From contig NZ_AVQI01000072.1 of assembly GCF_000468115.1 (NCBI RefSeq), forward strand, positions 1 to 64,000: a DNA stretch of 64,000 bases, in the 5' to 3' direction. The translations under genes and the position numbers were made by a program. Source of the stretch: Treponema socranskii subsp. socranskii VPI DR56BR1116 = ATCC 35536 (lineage in GTDB: Bacteria > Spirochaetota > Spirochaetia > Treponematales > Treponemataceae). The notes below the pieces were generated by a model. It saw nothing but the letters and a program-made list of their open reading frames with translations, was not told where the DNA came from and did not search any database. Positions 27,134 through 36,122 of the stretch are shown here, piece by piece. Every line of letters begins with the position of its first letter. Positions within the stretch are counted from its first letter, which is position 1.

Positions 27134-28285
27134 TCATAGATCCCAAAATTCTTTTTTCAAGTCAATTCCTTTTTTCAGATAACGCAGGATATGCTTTGCT
27201 ATTATTTCTGATGGCATTCTAGATTTATTCTGTGTATTCATAACCGAATCGGATTTTTGCATCGACAATGCGTTTTTTATCGCTTTACCGATAGCGTATC
27301 TGTTCGGACTGCATGATATCACAGTTTGGGGAATCAATCTCCCCTTTTGCCGATCGCCGATATTGACCGAGGGAATACCAAGTGCAGGAGCTTCCGTCAA
27401 TCCGCTGGACGAATTTCCCAATACGAACGCCGCATATTGCAATGCGCTTAAATACCGCCGTGTTCCCAAAGAAAAGAACGATTTGCAATTGGCGTGTGTT
27501 TTACAAAAATCGTCTATTTTCCGATTAATAATTCTGCCATCCGTATCCGAATTCGATTTTGTAAAAATAAACTTTAAATCGTGATACCCTTCAACGGCGG
27601 AAAGTATCTCATCGATTTGCATGGAAACGGTATTAGCTTCCAGCGTGACGGGATGAAAGGTAACCACTGCATAGTTTTTTAATTTAAGCTCCATCATCAA
27701 ATCGCTCGAAAGTTCGGACAGCGACATTTTAGGAATTTTCAATATATTTTCAATTCCTAAATACCCTGCCGTAAAAACCCGAGCGGGATTTTCACCGAGC
27801 TGAATAACTCTTTTCGTATACGGTTCCGCTTCAGTAAAGTGAAGATAACTCATTTTCGTGATACTGTGCCGGATCGCATCATCAATAGCACCCTGTGTCG
27901 ATTCACCGCCGGCAATATGAGCTATCGGAATTCTTGCGTTCATTGCGGCACAGCATACGGCCAGTGTTTCGTATCTATCACCTAAAACTAAAAGCATATC
28001 AGGTTTGGAGCGTTCAAAGTAATCGGCAAAGCCGGACAAAGCGAGCGCCATTGTTTTGCTGGTGCAAACGGGGGAATCGCCGCTCATAAGTATATCAATT
28101 TTCGTATCGATGGGGATAGCATCTTTTTCAATTTCGATATAGGTATTTCCAAATTCGGGAGAAAGATGCATGCCGGTTACAGCGATATTTATTTTAATAT
28201 CTTTTTCGGTAAGAAATCTTTTGATTATCGGTTTTAGCAAACCGTATTCGGCGCGGGTTGCCGTCAATATACAAACGGTTTTCAT
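27134..28285 (-). CDS. UDP/GDP-sugar 2-epimerase (hydrolysing), NeuC/LegG type
   Basis: Releases the 2-epimerised sugar from its nucleotide, giving the six-carbon precursor of a nonulosonic acid. The N-terminus TATRAEYGLLKP and the central AHIAGGESTQGAIDD and HPVT segments are family hallmarks, and GNSSSGLTEAP is near the C-terminus. At 383 residues it is full length. Whether the substrate is UDP-GlcNAc (NeuC) or a diacetylated bacillosamine nucleotide (LegG) cannot be told directly; the neighbouring dehydratase, aminotransferase and acetyltransferase favour LegG. Confidence 0.85.
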   Translation of the reverse strand: MKTVCILTATRAEYGLLKPIIKRFLTEKDIKINIAVTGMHLSPEFGNTYIEIEKDAIPIDTKIDILMSGDSPVCTSKTMALALSGFADYFERSKPDMLLVLGDRYETLAVCCAAMNARIPIAHIAGGESTQGAIDDAIRHSITKMSYLHFTEAEPYTKRVIQLGENPARVFTAGYLGIENILKIPKMSLSELSSDLMMELKLKNYAVVTFHPVTLEANTVSMQIDEILSAVEGYHDLKFIFTKSNSDTDGRIINRKIDDFCKTHANCKSFFSLGTRRYLSALQYAAFVLGNSSSGLTEAPALGIPSVNIGDRQKGRLIPQTVISCSPNRYAIGKAIKNALSMQKSDSVMNTQNKSRMPSEIIAKHILRYLKKGIDLKKEFWDL

Positions 28286-29277
28286 AGCTTTATCAATTCA
28301 TCCTCTGCAAAATCATACTTTGCTTTTTTCCCCAGCACGCTATACCAGTTCATCGGCGATATTCCGTCTCCCGGACGTTTACATGCGAGATTTTTATCCG
28401 TAAATATCTCCCCTGCTTTTATATCACATGCAGCAACGATACTTTTTCGCACTATTGATATATTCTTTCGTTCGGAAGGACTTGGCTGTTTAATTCCGTT
28501 TCCTAATGCCCTTTCAATTTTTCTAACTCCGTCGACAAGGGCTTTCAATTCTTGTACTTCGATACTTGCTTTATGATCGGGACCGTCCATAGTACGGTCA
28601 AGTGTAAAATGCTTTTCCAAAACGACGGCACCCAATGCAGCTGCCGCCAAAGCAATTTCGATACCTTGCGTATGATCGGAATATCCTATAGGAACATTAA
28701 ACTTTTTTTTCATCGAACGCAAACAAAGTAAGTTCACATCATCCAACGGAGCAGGATATTCGGATGTGCAATGCAAAATCGTTATCTCAGAAGCTCCGTT
28801 TTTTTTAAGAATTTTTACGGCATTACCGATTTCTTGTAATGTTGCCATACCCGTCGATATAATAACCGGCTTATGCAATCTCGCAATTTTTTCAAGATAC
28901 GGCAGATTAGTGATCTCTCCGGACGGAATTTTCCATTCGTTTACACCGATATGATCGAGAAAATCGATACTGTCGAAGTCGAAAGCGGAGGAAAGAAATA
29001 TGATCCCCTTTTGTTCACAATACCTCTTCAGTTCCGTAAAATCTTCATATCCGAGTTCCAATTTTTTCAGCATGGAAAATTGTGAATCGTCATTTTTCGT
29101 ATTAACGGTTTGGTAATATGCTTTTTTTGCATTTTTTGAAACTATCTTTTCTGTTTTAAAAGTTTGAAATTTTACATAATCCGCACCGGCGTCTTTTGCT
29201 TTATCTACAAGGCGCTTTGCAATTTCGATCGAGCCGTTATGATTGACGCCTGCTTCAGCAATAATTTTTATGCTCAT
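28282..29277 (-). CDS. N-acetylneuraminate/legionaminate synthase (NeuB/LegI type)
   Basis: Condenses a six-carbon amino sugar with phosphoenolpyruvate to make a nine-carbon nonulosonic acid. The TIM-barrel starts with IIAEAGVNHNGS, KFQTF follows, and GYSDHT and EKHFTLD are in the middle; a SAF/antifreeze-like domain covers about 270-331. At 331 residues it is slightly shorter than E. coli NeuB. Its stop overlaps the neuC start and its start overlaps the acetyltransferase stop, both by four bases. Confidence 0.9.
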   Translation of the reverse strand: MSIKIIAEAGVNHNGSIEIAKRLVDKAKDAGADYVKFQTFKTEKIVSKNAKKAYYQTVNTKNDDSQFSMLKKLELGYEDFTELKRYCEQKGIIFLSSAFDFDSIDFLDHIGVNEWKIPSGEITNLPYLEKIARLHKPVIISTGMATLQEIGNAVKILKKNGASEITILHCTSEYPAPLDDVNLLCLRSMKKKFNVPIGYSDHTQGIEIALAAAALGAVVLEKHFTLDRTMDGPDHKASIEVQELKALVDGVRKIERALGNGIKQPSPSERKNISIVRKSIVAACDIKAGEIFTDKNLACKRPGDGISPMNWYSVLGKKAKYDFAEDELIKL

Positions 29278-29909
29278 TTTCTCACCTTACACGGATTACC
29301 ATATGCAATACAATCGGCGGCGATCGAATTAATAATATTACTGCCCATACCGATGATCGCATGATCGCCGATTTCTATATACTGCTTTACTGTCGAATTT
29401 GCACCGATATGGCTGTCGTTGCCTATCGCCGCGCCGCCGCAGATCACCGAACCCGGCGAAATATGAACAAAATCTTGAACGATACAATCATGCTCTATGA
29501 TTGCACCTGTATTTATAATTGCAAAGTCACCGATAACGGCCCCTGTATTTATAGAGACGTTTTTTCCTATAAATATTCCCTGCCCTAACTTTGCAGTTTT
29601 ACTTACAGCAGCGGTCGGATCGATAAGATTGGGGATCTCAAAGCCGATTTTCAATAAATTATCTGCAATTTTACGTCTTATGCTCGTATCGCCGATACTT
29701 CCTACCGCGACAAATGCCTGCGCATATCCGTTCCGTAACAGCATCGGTAAATCATCGTCGGTTCCGGCATGTATGACAGTATCGATCTTCGGAATTTCAT
29801 CGTTCTTATCTTCCGAAACGATCCCGATCTGCGAATATACGTTCATTGAGAGAACAGTGTCGAGAATCGATCTGCAGTGCCCGCCGTTACCGACTAAAAG
29901 AAGTTTCAT
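29274..29909 (-). CDS. NeuD/LegH/PglD-type sugar O/N-acetyltransferase
   Basis: Rossmann-like N-terminus (LLVGNGGHCRSI) binding UDP-sugar, followed by a left-handed beta-helix of hexapeptide repeats from about residue 90 (IGDFAIINTGAIIEHDCIV-type). In the legionaminate route this enzyme acetylates the 4-amino group produced by the aminotransferase. 211 residues, full length. Confidence 0.85.
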   Translation of the reverse strand: MKLLLVGNGGHCRSILDTVLSMNVYSQIGIVSEDKNDEIPKIDTVIHAGTDDDLPMLLRNGYAQAFVAVGSIGDTSIRRKIADNLLKIGFEIPNLIDPTAAVSKTAKLGQGIFIGKNVSINTGAVIGDFAIINTGAIIEHDCIVQDFVHISPGSVICGGAAIGNDSHIGANSTVKQYIEIGDHAIIGMGSNIINSIAADCIAYGNPCKVRK

Positions 29910-29910
29910 T

Positions 29911-30957
29911 TCACTCCCCTACCCCGAGCTTCCGTTCCATTTCTTTCATCGCATCAAATTGCCCCATATCCATCCAATTATTTTCACTTATGGGATACAT
30001 ACCGAGCCGATTATGCCGGTTCATATATTTTGCTGCGATATCGGGAAATCCGATCGAAGTATTTTCAGGAATATCGTTTAAAACTTCCGGCTCTACGATA
30101 TAACATCCCGTATTCGTAAGAAAAGAAAACAATGGCTTTTCTTTCATAGCTTCTATATGACCGGTTTTATCCGTTTCTATAACGCCGTAAGGAATAGTAA
30201 AATTTTTAAGACAGCAGATCATCGTAATAAGATTTTTTTGTCGTTTATGGTGTGCTAGGATTTTTGCAAAATCTTCCGTAATCAAAACATCACAATTTGT
30301 AAGAATAAATGTTTTATCGATCTTTCCTTTAAGTAAACCGATCCCCCCTCCCGTCCCAAGAGGAATATTTTCATCCGCAAAAGTTATCGTATAGTTCTTT
30401 TCCAAATCGTTAAAATACGCTTTTATCATATTTTTTTTATAATTAACAATCATGTAATAATCATTGCAGCCGTATTTACAAAATCCGTTGATTATATGTT
30501 CCACGATAGGAATTTCTCCGATCGGAATAAGGGGTTTAGGAAGAATTTTCGTATACGGATAAAGCCGTACTCCTCTTCCGCCGGCTTGAATGACAACGGG
30601 TAAATTGAGCTCGGTCCTTTTATCGACTGTTAAAGCAGGTGTCAAAACGATATCGATAATTTTCATGCCGTCATTTACAATAGGAAGCGCATCTATGGAA
30701 CAGTTAATAAGTTCTTTGTGTATATCGTTTGATCTATCTTGCTTTGCAAATCGAGGTTTATAGTTTGCAAATTCTCTTGCCCTTGCATCAAGACTTCCTT
30801 TAGAGAGAATCCAGCGACGAATATCGCCGTCCGTTACTGACGCTTGCAAAATTTCGTTTTCGGCGACAAAAAGAGTTTTTTTTGCAGTTTTATCGAGACG
30901 TTCCATCGCCTGTAAAAGCGTACAATCTTCCGTAATTAACAAGTCTTGAAAATTCAT
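29911..30957 (-). CDS. CBS-domain sugar nucleotidyltransferase, PtmE-like
   Basis: Two CBS domains (about residues 1-115) are fused to a nucleotidyltransferase domain (about 118-348) with the signature QAGGRGVRLYPYT and KPLIPIG. In Campylobacter, PtmE has this layout and makes GDP-glucosamine for the GDP-linked legionaminate route. The same role is inferred here, which would mean the pathway uses GDP- rather than UDP-linked sugars. The stop overlaps nothing; 1 base separates it from the acetyltransferase, and the start overlaps the aminotransferase stop. Confidence 0.8.
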   Translation of the reverse strand: MNFQDLLITEDCTLLQAMERLDKTAKKTLFVAENEILQASVTDGDIRRWILSKGSLDARAREFANYKPRFAKQDRSNDIHKELINCSIDALPIVNDGMKIIDIVLTPALTVDKRTELNLPVVIQAGGRGVRLYPYTKILPKPLIPIGEIPIVEHIINGFCKYGCNDYYMIVNYKKNMIKAYFNDLEKNYTITFADENIPLGTGGGIGLLKGKIDKTFILTNCDVLITEDFAKILAHHKRQKNLITMICCLKNFTIPYGVIETDKTGHIEAMKEKPLFSFLTNTGCYIVEPEVLNDIPENTSIGFPDIAAKYMNRHNRLGMYPISENNWMDMGQFDAMKEMERKLGVGE

Positions 30958-32102
30958 TTTCTGTATCCACTTGGAATATTAACTATCCTATCGGCAAACA
31001 TCTCCGCCGTAGCTAAATCTCCTCTTGTTGCACTGATAAACATCGGCAGTCTATTCATCAATTCCCAAATCGGACGAGTTTGAATTCCATTATCATTCGT
31101 TTCCGCAAGAAAAATATCCCGTTCACGTTTATCTCTGAGCAGAACGGCATTGAGCCAAAAATTCGATTTGCAATCTTTAGGCTCATCAAAGAAAGAGATA
31201 TCGTCTATGTTCGAAAAAAAATCTTTATACATGCGCGAAGTTTCTCTTTTATTTGCGAGGATCGTATCTATGCATTCCAGCTGTGCACACCCGAGTGCGG
31301 CATTGATATTCGGCATCCTTAAATTATATCCGATTGCATCGTGTTTGAATTCCCATCGGTGGGGGATCTTTGCCTGCGTTGTAATGTGTTTCGCATAATC
31401 GCCTTTCTCTTTATTTTGGAACAGCAATATCCCTCCCCCGCCGCACGTAATCGTTTTATTGCCGTTAAAGCTCATGCAGCCGATTTCACCGTATGTTCCC
31501 GTATGTCTGCCTTTATAGAAACTGCCGATACTTTCCGCCGCATCTTCGATAAGCGCCAGTTTCCATTCATCGCAGAGTTTAACAAAGTCGTCAATTTTTA
31601 CCGGGTGACCGAATGTATGCATCGGAACTACAGCGCGTATCTTTTTGCCGCTATGTTTATCATAGCAGCCGTCCGATTTTACAGCGGCATTCCGTTCGAG
31701 CCATAAACGAACTTTTGTCGGTGAAAGTCCCATCGTATCTTCGTCGACATCCAAAAAGACAGGATGAGCATAACAATAGGCAATGGCATTTGCAGTTGCA
31801 ATAAAAGTCAACGGCTGTGTGATAACTTTTTCATCGGGCTTTATACCGCACAGTTTAAGTGCCATAAAGAGTGCCATCGTTCCGTTTACACATACTACTG
31901 CGCGATTCGCGCCTGTATATTTTGCGATCGCATCCTCAAAACGATCTACATACTTACCGACACTTGAAACAAATGTCGTGTCAATGCAATCATCAAGATA
32001 TTTTTTTTCATTACCGATAAAAGCAGGCGCATGGAGAAGGACATGGTCAACATTCTTATAAATTTGTTTAATAAAATGTATTGTCGATTCGTATTTCATC
32101 AT
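30954..32102 (-). CDS. DegT/DnrJ/EryC1/StrS aminotransferase, LegC-like
   Basis: PLP enzyme of 382 residues that aminates the 4-keto group formed by the dehydratase. The PLP lysine is Lys216 in SFNGNKTITCGGGG, and the Asp of EDAAESIG (about 187) pairs with the pyridine nitrogen. It matches the LegC/NnaD branch by order of genes and length. Confidence 0.87.
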   Translation of the reverse strand: MMKYESTIHFIKQIYKNVDHVLLHAPAFIGNEKKYLDDCIDTTFVSSVGKYVDRFEDAIAKYTGANRAVVCVNGTMALFMALKLCGIKPDEKVITQPLTFIATANAIAYCYAHPVFLDVDEDTMGLSPTKVRLWLERNAAVKSDGCYDKHSGKKIRAVVPMHTFGHPVKIDDFVKLCDEWKLALIEDAAESIGSFYKGRHTGTYGEIGCMSFNGNKTITCGGGGILLFQNKEKGDYAKHITTQAKIPHRWEFKHDAIGYNLRMPNINAALGCAQLECIDTILANKRETSRMYKDFFSNIDDISFFDEPKDCKSNFWLNAVLLRDKRERDIFLAETNDNGIQTRPIWELMNRLPMFISATRGDLATAEMFADRIVNIPSGYRK

Positions 32103-32869
32103 TGTTCTTCCTGTACGAATTTTCGTATTTGCGCAAAGCTTTCGTTTTTTTTGTATAAATACTCCGCTATTATTTCCATAAATTCAAAATCTTGCTCGCT
32201 GTCTATATCGAGTACAGCCGTATCAAACATTCGATAAATATTCGATTTCGCATTTAACAACATATTTTCGGTATCGTTTCGCAAATAATCGGCATCGATT
32301 ATGTAAATTGATGCGTTCATATCATACACCGCGGGAGCTTCTTGCCGCGTCGTGTAATTTGAAGATATAAGTTTTACGGCAAAGCCGTTTTCCGCTTTTA
32401 CCATATTAAAGTAAGGATTTCTTCGACTGTCACATACGCTGTAGATCAATTTACAGTCGCTATGCTGAAGTTTTGTTTTATATGCGTTGATCACATCATC
32501 AATCTGTCTCAACGGACTCGTAATATCAAGGTCGATCACAAAGTCAAAACAACAATCATATTTTCTTTCGAGTATATCAAGACAATTATGCCAAACCGCC
32601 ATTTTGGCAACTTTGTCACCGCAAAGCTCGGCTGCTCGCTCGATGATTTCTATATCTTTATATCGTTTTGAAACAAGGTCTTTTAACACTCCGCTATCGG
32701 TATTAAGACAAATCAATGTTTCACATTCGTTTGTCATCCTCTTTTTGAAATCTTCCGCTATTGCTGCAGTATAATAGACAAGCGGTACGCCTAGAAAGTT
32801 TTTTATATTTTTATTTTTGAATCCCTTACTCCCTGCTCTGCCGCAAATCGTGATAAGCACTTTATTCAT
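32099..32869 (-). CDS. CMP-nonulosonic acid synthetase (NeuA/LegF type)
   Basis: Activates the nonulosonic acid with CTP. The cytidylyltransferase signature CGRAGSKGFKNKNIKNF is at the N-terminus, and a DLDITSPLR segment is in the middle. At 256 residues it lacks extra C-terminal domains. Four-base overlaps with the aminotransferase and an eight-base overlap with the upstream oxidoreductase show tight packing. Confidence 0.9.
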   Translation of the reverse strand: MNKVLITICGRAGSKGFKNKNIKNFLGVPLVYYTAAIAEDFKKRMTNECETLICLNTDSGVLKDLVSKRYKDIEIIERAAELCGDKVAKMAVWHNCLDILERKYDCCFDFVIDLDITSPLRQIDDVINAYKTKLQHSDCKLIYSVCDSRRNPYFNMVKAENGFAVKLISSNYTTRQEAPAVYDMNASIYIIDADYLRNDTENMLLNAKSNIYRMFDTAVLDIDSEQDFEFMEIIAEYLYKKNESFAQIRKFVQEEQ

Positions 32870-33797
32870 TTTTTACCTTCCATTCGCCGAGCGCCGCTCG
32901 CAACACCGCTAATGCTTTGGCAGGAGGATTGATATTTTGCTTTTTACCTGCCGTAAAATCCAAAAAATATTTCATTTCACGGATATATCTGTCATTTATG
33001 CTTTCGGTACAATCGATAATCGAATGATCGGAAAAATATATCTTCGATGCTAAGTAATCCGCTGTATACACATCCTCGGCGGTAAACGCTTCACAATACC
33101 GTTTCGGTTTGCGCCCGAAATAGTCCAAATGAACTTCAACAAGTTTATCGTCATAAACGGCGATATAAACGCTTAAATCATCGCTGTCTATTTCCAAATT
33201 ACTGTATTTTCTGTGTACATTTATGATCCGATTCGGATAACCGTACAAAGCTATCATATAATCGATTTCATGAATCAAATCAAGCGTAACACCGCCGCCG
33301 AGTGCTTTTATCGCAGAATAATTTTTTCGGTAGTCTATATTCGGTCTCCAGTCAGGCAAATAACTTGAACAGATTATTCGAGAAGAAAAAATTTTTTTAT
33401 CTTTAATTAAATTAAAAAATTCCGTGTAGACTTTTGTATGCCGCAACGGACAGGCGATATATGCGTTTGCCGCATTGATATCGAGAAGTTCTAACGGATA
33501 ATCGATTTTTTCGAAAAGCGGCTTTTCAATAAAATAAAAATCAATTTTTCCGAGTAACTGTTTGAGTATCGTATAATGCAAATTTGTCGGATTCGTAATA
33601 AAGGCACAATCATAATGTGTATTCGATAATTCCGTTATCTGTTGTATATTCATCGATTCAAAATCATCCGCCAAACCGCCGATTTTTCTACGAAGCACTT
33701 CTATCTCTAAAAATATACCGCGTTCACGGCATATTGAGTGGAGATTCTTAATATGTTTTGTCGCAATAGAACCTAATCCCGTAAACAATACTTTCAT
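32862..33797 (-). CDS. Gfo/Idh/MocA-family oxidoreductase A of the nonulosonate operon
   Basis: 311 residues. The N-terminal dinucleotide fold starts VLFTGLGSIATKHIKNL, the EKP motif is present near residue 95 (FIEKPLF), and the C-terminal half has the mixed beta-sheet of the family. EKP and later His/Asp positions suggest a working NAD(P)-linked sugar oxidoreductase. Its substrate is unknown; a side-chain or C7/C8 modification of the nonulosonic acid is a guess. Confidence 0.8.
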   Translation of the reverse strand: MKVLFTGLGSIATKHIKNLHSICRERGIFLEIEVLRRKIGGLADDFESMNIQQITELSNTHYDCAFITNPTNLHYTILKQLLGKIDFYFIEKPLFEKIDYPLELLDINAANAYIACPLRHTKVYTEFFNLIKDKKIFSSRIICSSYLPDWRPNIDYRKNYSAIKALGGGVTLDLIHEIDYMIALYGYPNRIINVHRKYSNLEIDSDDLSVYIAVYDDKLVEVHLDYFGRKPKRYCEAFTAEDVYTADYLASKIYFSDHSIIDCTESINDRYIREMKYFLDFTAGKKQNINPPAKALAVLRAALGEWKVKNE

Positions 33798-33800
33798 AAG

Positions 33801-34772
33801 CTATTTTTCTATTTCATCAATAATAGATAATATCTCTTTATCTTTTGCTAAACTGTACAAGGGTACGGTATGATTATACACTGCGCTTAGAAAATCACGA
33901 ATTTCAGCTTCATAATCGTTTTCAATGATATTTTCAGCATACCCGTCTTCGTGATTTACAACGGACAGCAGCTCGAGTTTTTCTCTTTGTTTTGTACTGA
34001 TATTATAATTAAACAAACCGTTATTTTTGCCGTCCCATATCAAATGGATTTCTTCACCGATAACTTCAAGATATGTGGTCGCTTCGCGGCATACGACATC
34101 TACAAGAACGGTACCGATATTTCCGTTTTTATGTTTAAAAGACACTACGTATGTATCATTGAAAGGAATATCGAGCGCGCTTGATTTATTGGAAATACTT
34201 GACAGAGTCTCTATATCACCGAATGTATTGATAAGCCACGGCAGTTGGATCGCAAAAATTTCCCGACACCCGTTGCTTTCTTTTTTTGCGGCAAAAAACG
34301 ATGTATAGCTCTCCCATGGATGCCAATCCGGCAAATACTGTCCTATGTGATACATATAGCTGAGCGGTTTTGTTTGCTGATGCACTAAGGCTTTTATTTT
34401 TTGTATCTGCTTGCTGTATAACTTTGTATTCGACATAAATAAAACGACATTATTATTTTGTGAAAGCATCAGTATGTCATCATAACGAGATGAGGAAAGA
34501 TTTAATTCGGTAAATGTAGGAATTTTATGTTCCAACAACGTTACGATAATATCCGCATGTGCTAACGGAGTGGTACATACAAATGCAATATCCGGACATT
34601 CCGTAAGAGCTGTATTCAAAGACTCAAAAGCTTTAAAACCGTCTTTAACGACTTCTTTCCTCCGTATGTCATTCGAATCTACGCAGAGAATTTCCCATGA
34701 GCGATCTATTTTTTTTAAAAGACGAATACGTCTTTTTCCCATTGAACCGTATCCAATGCATAAAGCTTTCAT
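33801..34772 (-). CDS. Gfo/Idh/MocA-family oxidoreductase B of the nonulosonate operon
   Basis: 323 residues, opening ALCIGYGSMGKRRIRLLKK. Unlike its neighbour, the EKP motif position reads as TELNLS (about residue 93), so the catalytic Lys seems absent. The two neighbours are clearly diverged rather than a recent duplication. A degenerate or differently acting partner is possible; they might also form one heteromeric enzyme (inference). Confidence 0.72.
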   Translation of the reverse strand: MKALCIGYGSMGKRRIRLLKKIDRSWEILCVDSNDIRRKEVVKDGFKAFESLNTALTECPDIAFVCTTPLAHADIIVTLLEHKIPTFTELNLSSSRYDDILMLSQNNNVVLFMSNTKLYSKQIQKIKALVHQQTKPLSYMYHIGQYLPDWHPWESYTSFFAAKKESNGCREIFAIQLPWLINTFGDIETLSSISNKSSALDIPFNDTYVVSFKHKNGNIGTVLVDVVCREATTYLEVIGEEIHLIWDGKNNGLFNYNISTKQREKLELLSVVNHEDGYAENIIENDYEAEIRDFLSAVYNHTVPLYSLAKDKEILSIIDEIEK

Positions 34773-34783
34773 GCGTCATCCTT

Positions 34784-35995
34784 TTACATTTTTGCATCAA
34801 GCGATTTATTGCGCTCTTCATGCGTAAAGGACGGAAGATATGATTTTAGTATTTGTACAACTTCAGCTTTTTCAGTATCAGGTTTTGCAAATACCGTTTG
34901 CAATTTATCGAAAAGCGCATCGAGTTTTTCTTTCGGCTGCTGCGATTGACTATCTTTTATCACGCCGAGCGAAATAAATTGATCCATGTCTACAATTTCC
35001 GTATCGGTATAAAACTCTTCATAGGCTTTTTCACCGGTTGTATCGCTTCCCGAATAATGAACGGGATATTCTTTTGAACCGTGTTTTAATAGTTTCGATT
35101 TTTCAATCGCTTCTGCATCGCTCGAACATTCGAGCACCGTATAACCGTTTACTTCAAGAAGTTTTGTCGCAATAGCGGAAAATGTCATCATCGTTGTTTT
35201 TTCAAGTTTAGGAAAAAAAATTTCTTTACTTTTTCCGAGCATACATGCAAGCATACAAATTTGGCCGCTTTCTTGTGGGGAAACAAAATATCGCTTAACA
35301 TCATTCGGTGCGCTAATCGGCTGCATCTTATGTATTCTATCGAGAAATCCGGCTGGGAGAGAGCCGTTAGAAAATGCAACATTCGCAAATCGTGCCGTAT
35401 TAACCGGAAAATATGGAGCATACGAGAAGATCATATCTTCCATAATCCTTTTACTTGCTCCCATAATATTGACCGGATTTGCAGCCTTGTCGGTGGAAAC
35501 GCAAAAAAATCTTTCCGGCGGGAAAGATTTTAATAAGTCGAGAAGTTTTTTTGCATTTAAAAGATTGTTTTGAATAAGTGCTTCTACCGAATAAATATCC
35601 TTTTCGCTTCTTACATGTTTATGTGCTGAAAAGTTTGCAACGATATCGAAACCATTTCGGTTGTTGAACATCTTCTTAAATACCGAATCCGCATAATTGA
35701 TAGGATATGTGATATAATCATCCGGTACATGTATACCGTACGTACTGCGCAAATCACGGCTCAATTCTGCCAATCCGTTTTCATTTATATCAACTACGAC
35801 AAGCGATTGCGGCTTAAAGGGCAGACAAGCTTTAATAAATGAACTACCGATACTCCCCGCTCCGCCGATAACAAGTATACGCTTCCTAGCAATTACTTCT
35901 GCAAGTTTTTTTTTGTTGGCTGTTATATCTCTTGCAAAAATGCTCTCCGTACGCTTGGTAATATTACATGCGATAAAATCTTCTAAATTAAACAT
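34784..35995 (-). CDS. FlaA1/PglF-like nucleotide-sugar 4,6-dehydratase (LegB role)
   Basis: SDR fold with VIGGAGSIGSS near residue 43 and the active-site segment STDKAANPVNIMGASKR near residues 167-183. In that segment the usual Tyr of YxxxK is Met, as in the soluble FlaA1/PglF/CapD branch. A long C-terminal extension (about 340-403) is less conserved. It makes the 4-keto-6-deoxy sugar for aminotransfer. It is the first gene of the unit, about 80 bases after the predicted transcription start. Confidence 0.83.
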   Translation of the reverse strand: MFNLEDFIACNITKRTESIFARDITANKKKLAEVIARKRILVIGGAGSIGSSFIKACLPFKPQSLVVVDINENGLAELSRDLRSTYGIHVPDDYITYPINYADSVFKKMFNNRNGFDIVANFSAHKHVRSEKDIYSVEALIQNNLLNAKKLLDLLKSFPPERFFCVSTDKAANPVNIMGASKRIMEDMIFSYAPYFPVNTARFANVAFSNGSLPAGFLDRIHKMQPISAPNDVKRYFVSPQESGQICMLACMLGKSKEIFFPKLEKTTMMTFSAIATKLLEVNGYTVLECSSDAEAIEKSKLLKHGSKEYPVHYSGSDTTGEKAYEEFYTDTEIVDMDQFISLGVIKDSQSQQPKEKLDALFDKLQTVFAKPDTEKAEVVQILKSYLPSFTHEERNKSLDAKM

Positions 35996-36014
35996 AAAAC
36001 CTTCTTTAAAAGGA

Positions 36015-36043
36015 ACTTCTCAATTTAGAGGCTTTCCTTAGAT
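36015..36043 (-). repeat. Dispersed intergenic motif, copy 2
   Basis: The core TTTAGAGGCTTTCCTTAGAT (36024-36043, read on the plus strand) matches 17447-17466 with 18 of 20 identities. Here it is inside the predicted 5' leader of the nonulosonate operon, in the opposite orientation to transcription. AAGGAA and TTCCTT in the leader RNA could close a hairpin over it. Confidence 0.45.
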
Positions 36044-36083
36044 TTAAAACGTTTGGGATACATTGACAAAAAACATATCTAAA

Positions 36084-36112
36084 ACTATAGCAGTCAGTTT
36101 TATTTTTGTAAA
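36084..36112 (-). promoter_or_regulatory. Promoter of the nonulosonate operon
   Basis: On the minus strand TTTACA (36112-36107) and TATAGT (36089-36084) are 17 bases apart, giving a leader of roughly 80 bases before the first gene. On the plus strand an equally good pair, TTGACA (36063-36068) and TATAGC (36086-36091), overlaps it in the other direction; see the findings. Confidence 0.6.
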
Positions 36113-36122
36113 GATTGTCTTG

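Noticed and set aside
32862-34772. The two MocA-type genes as one gene split by a frameshift
   Set aside because: Each has its own N-terminal dinucleotide-binding motif and a complete C-terminal half.
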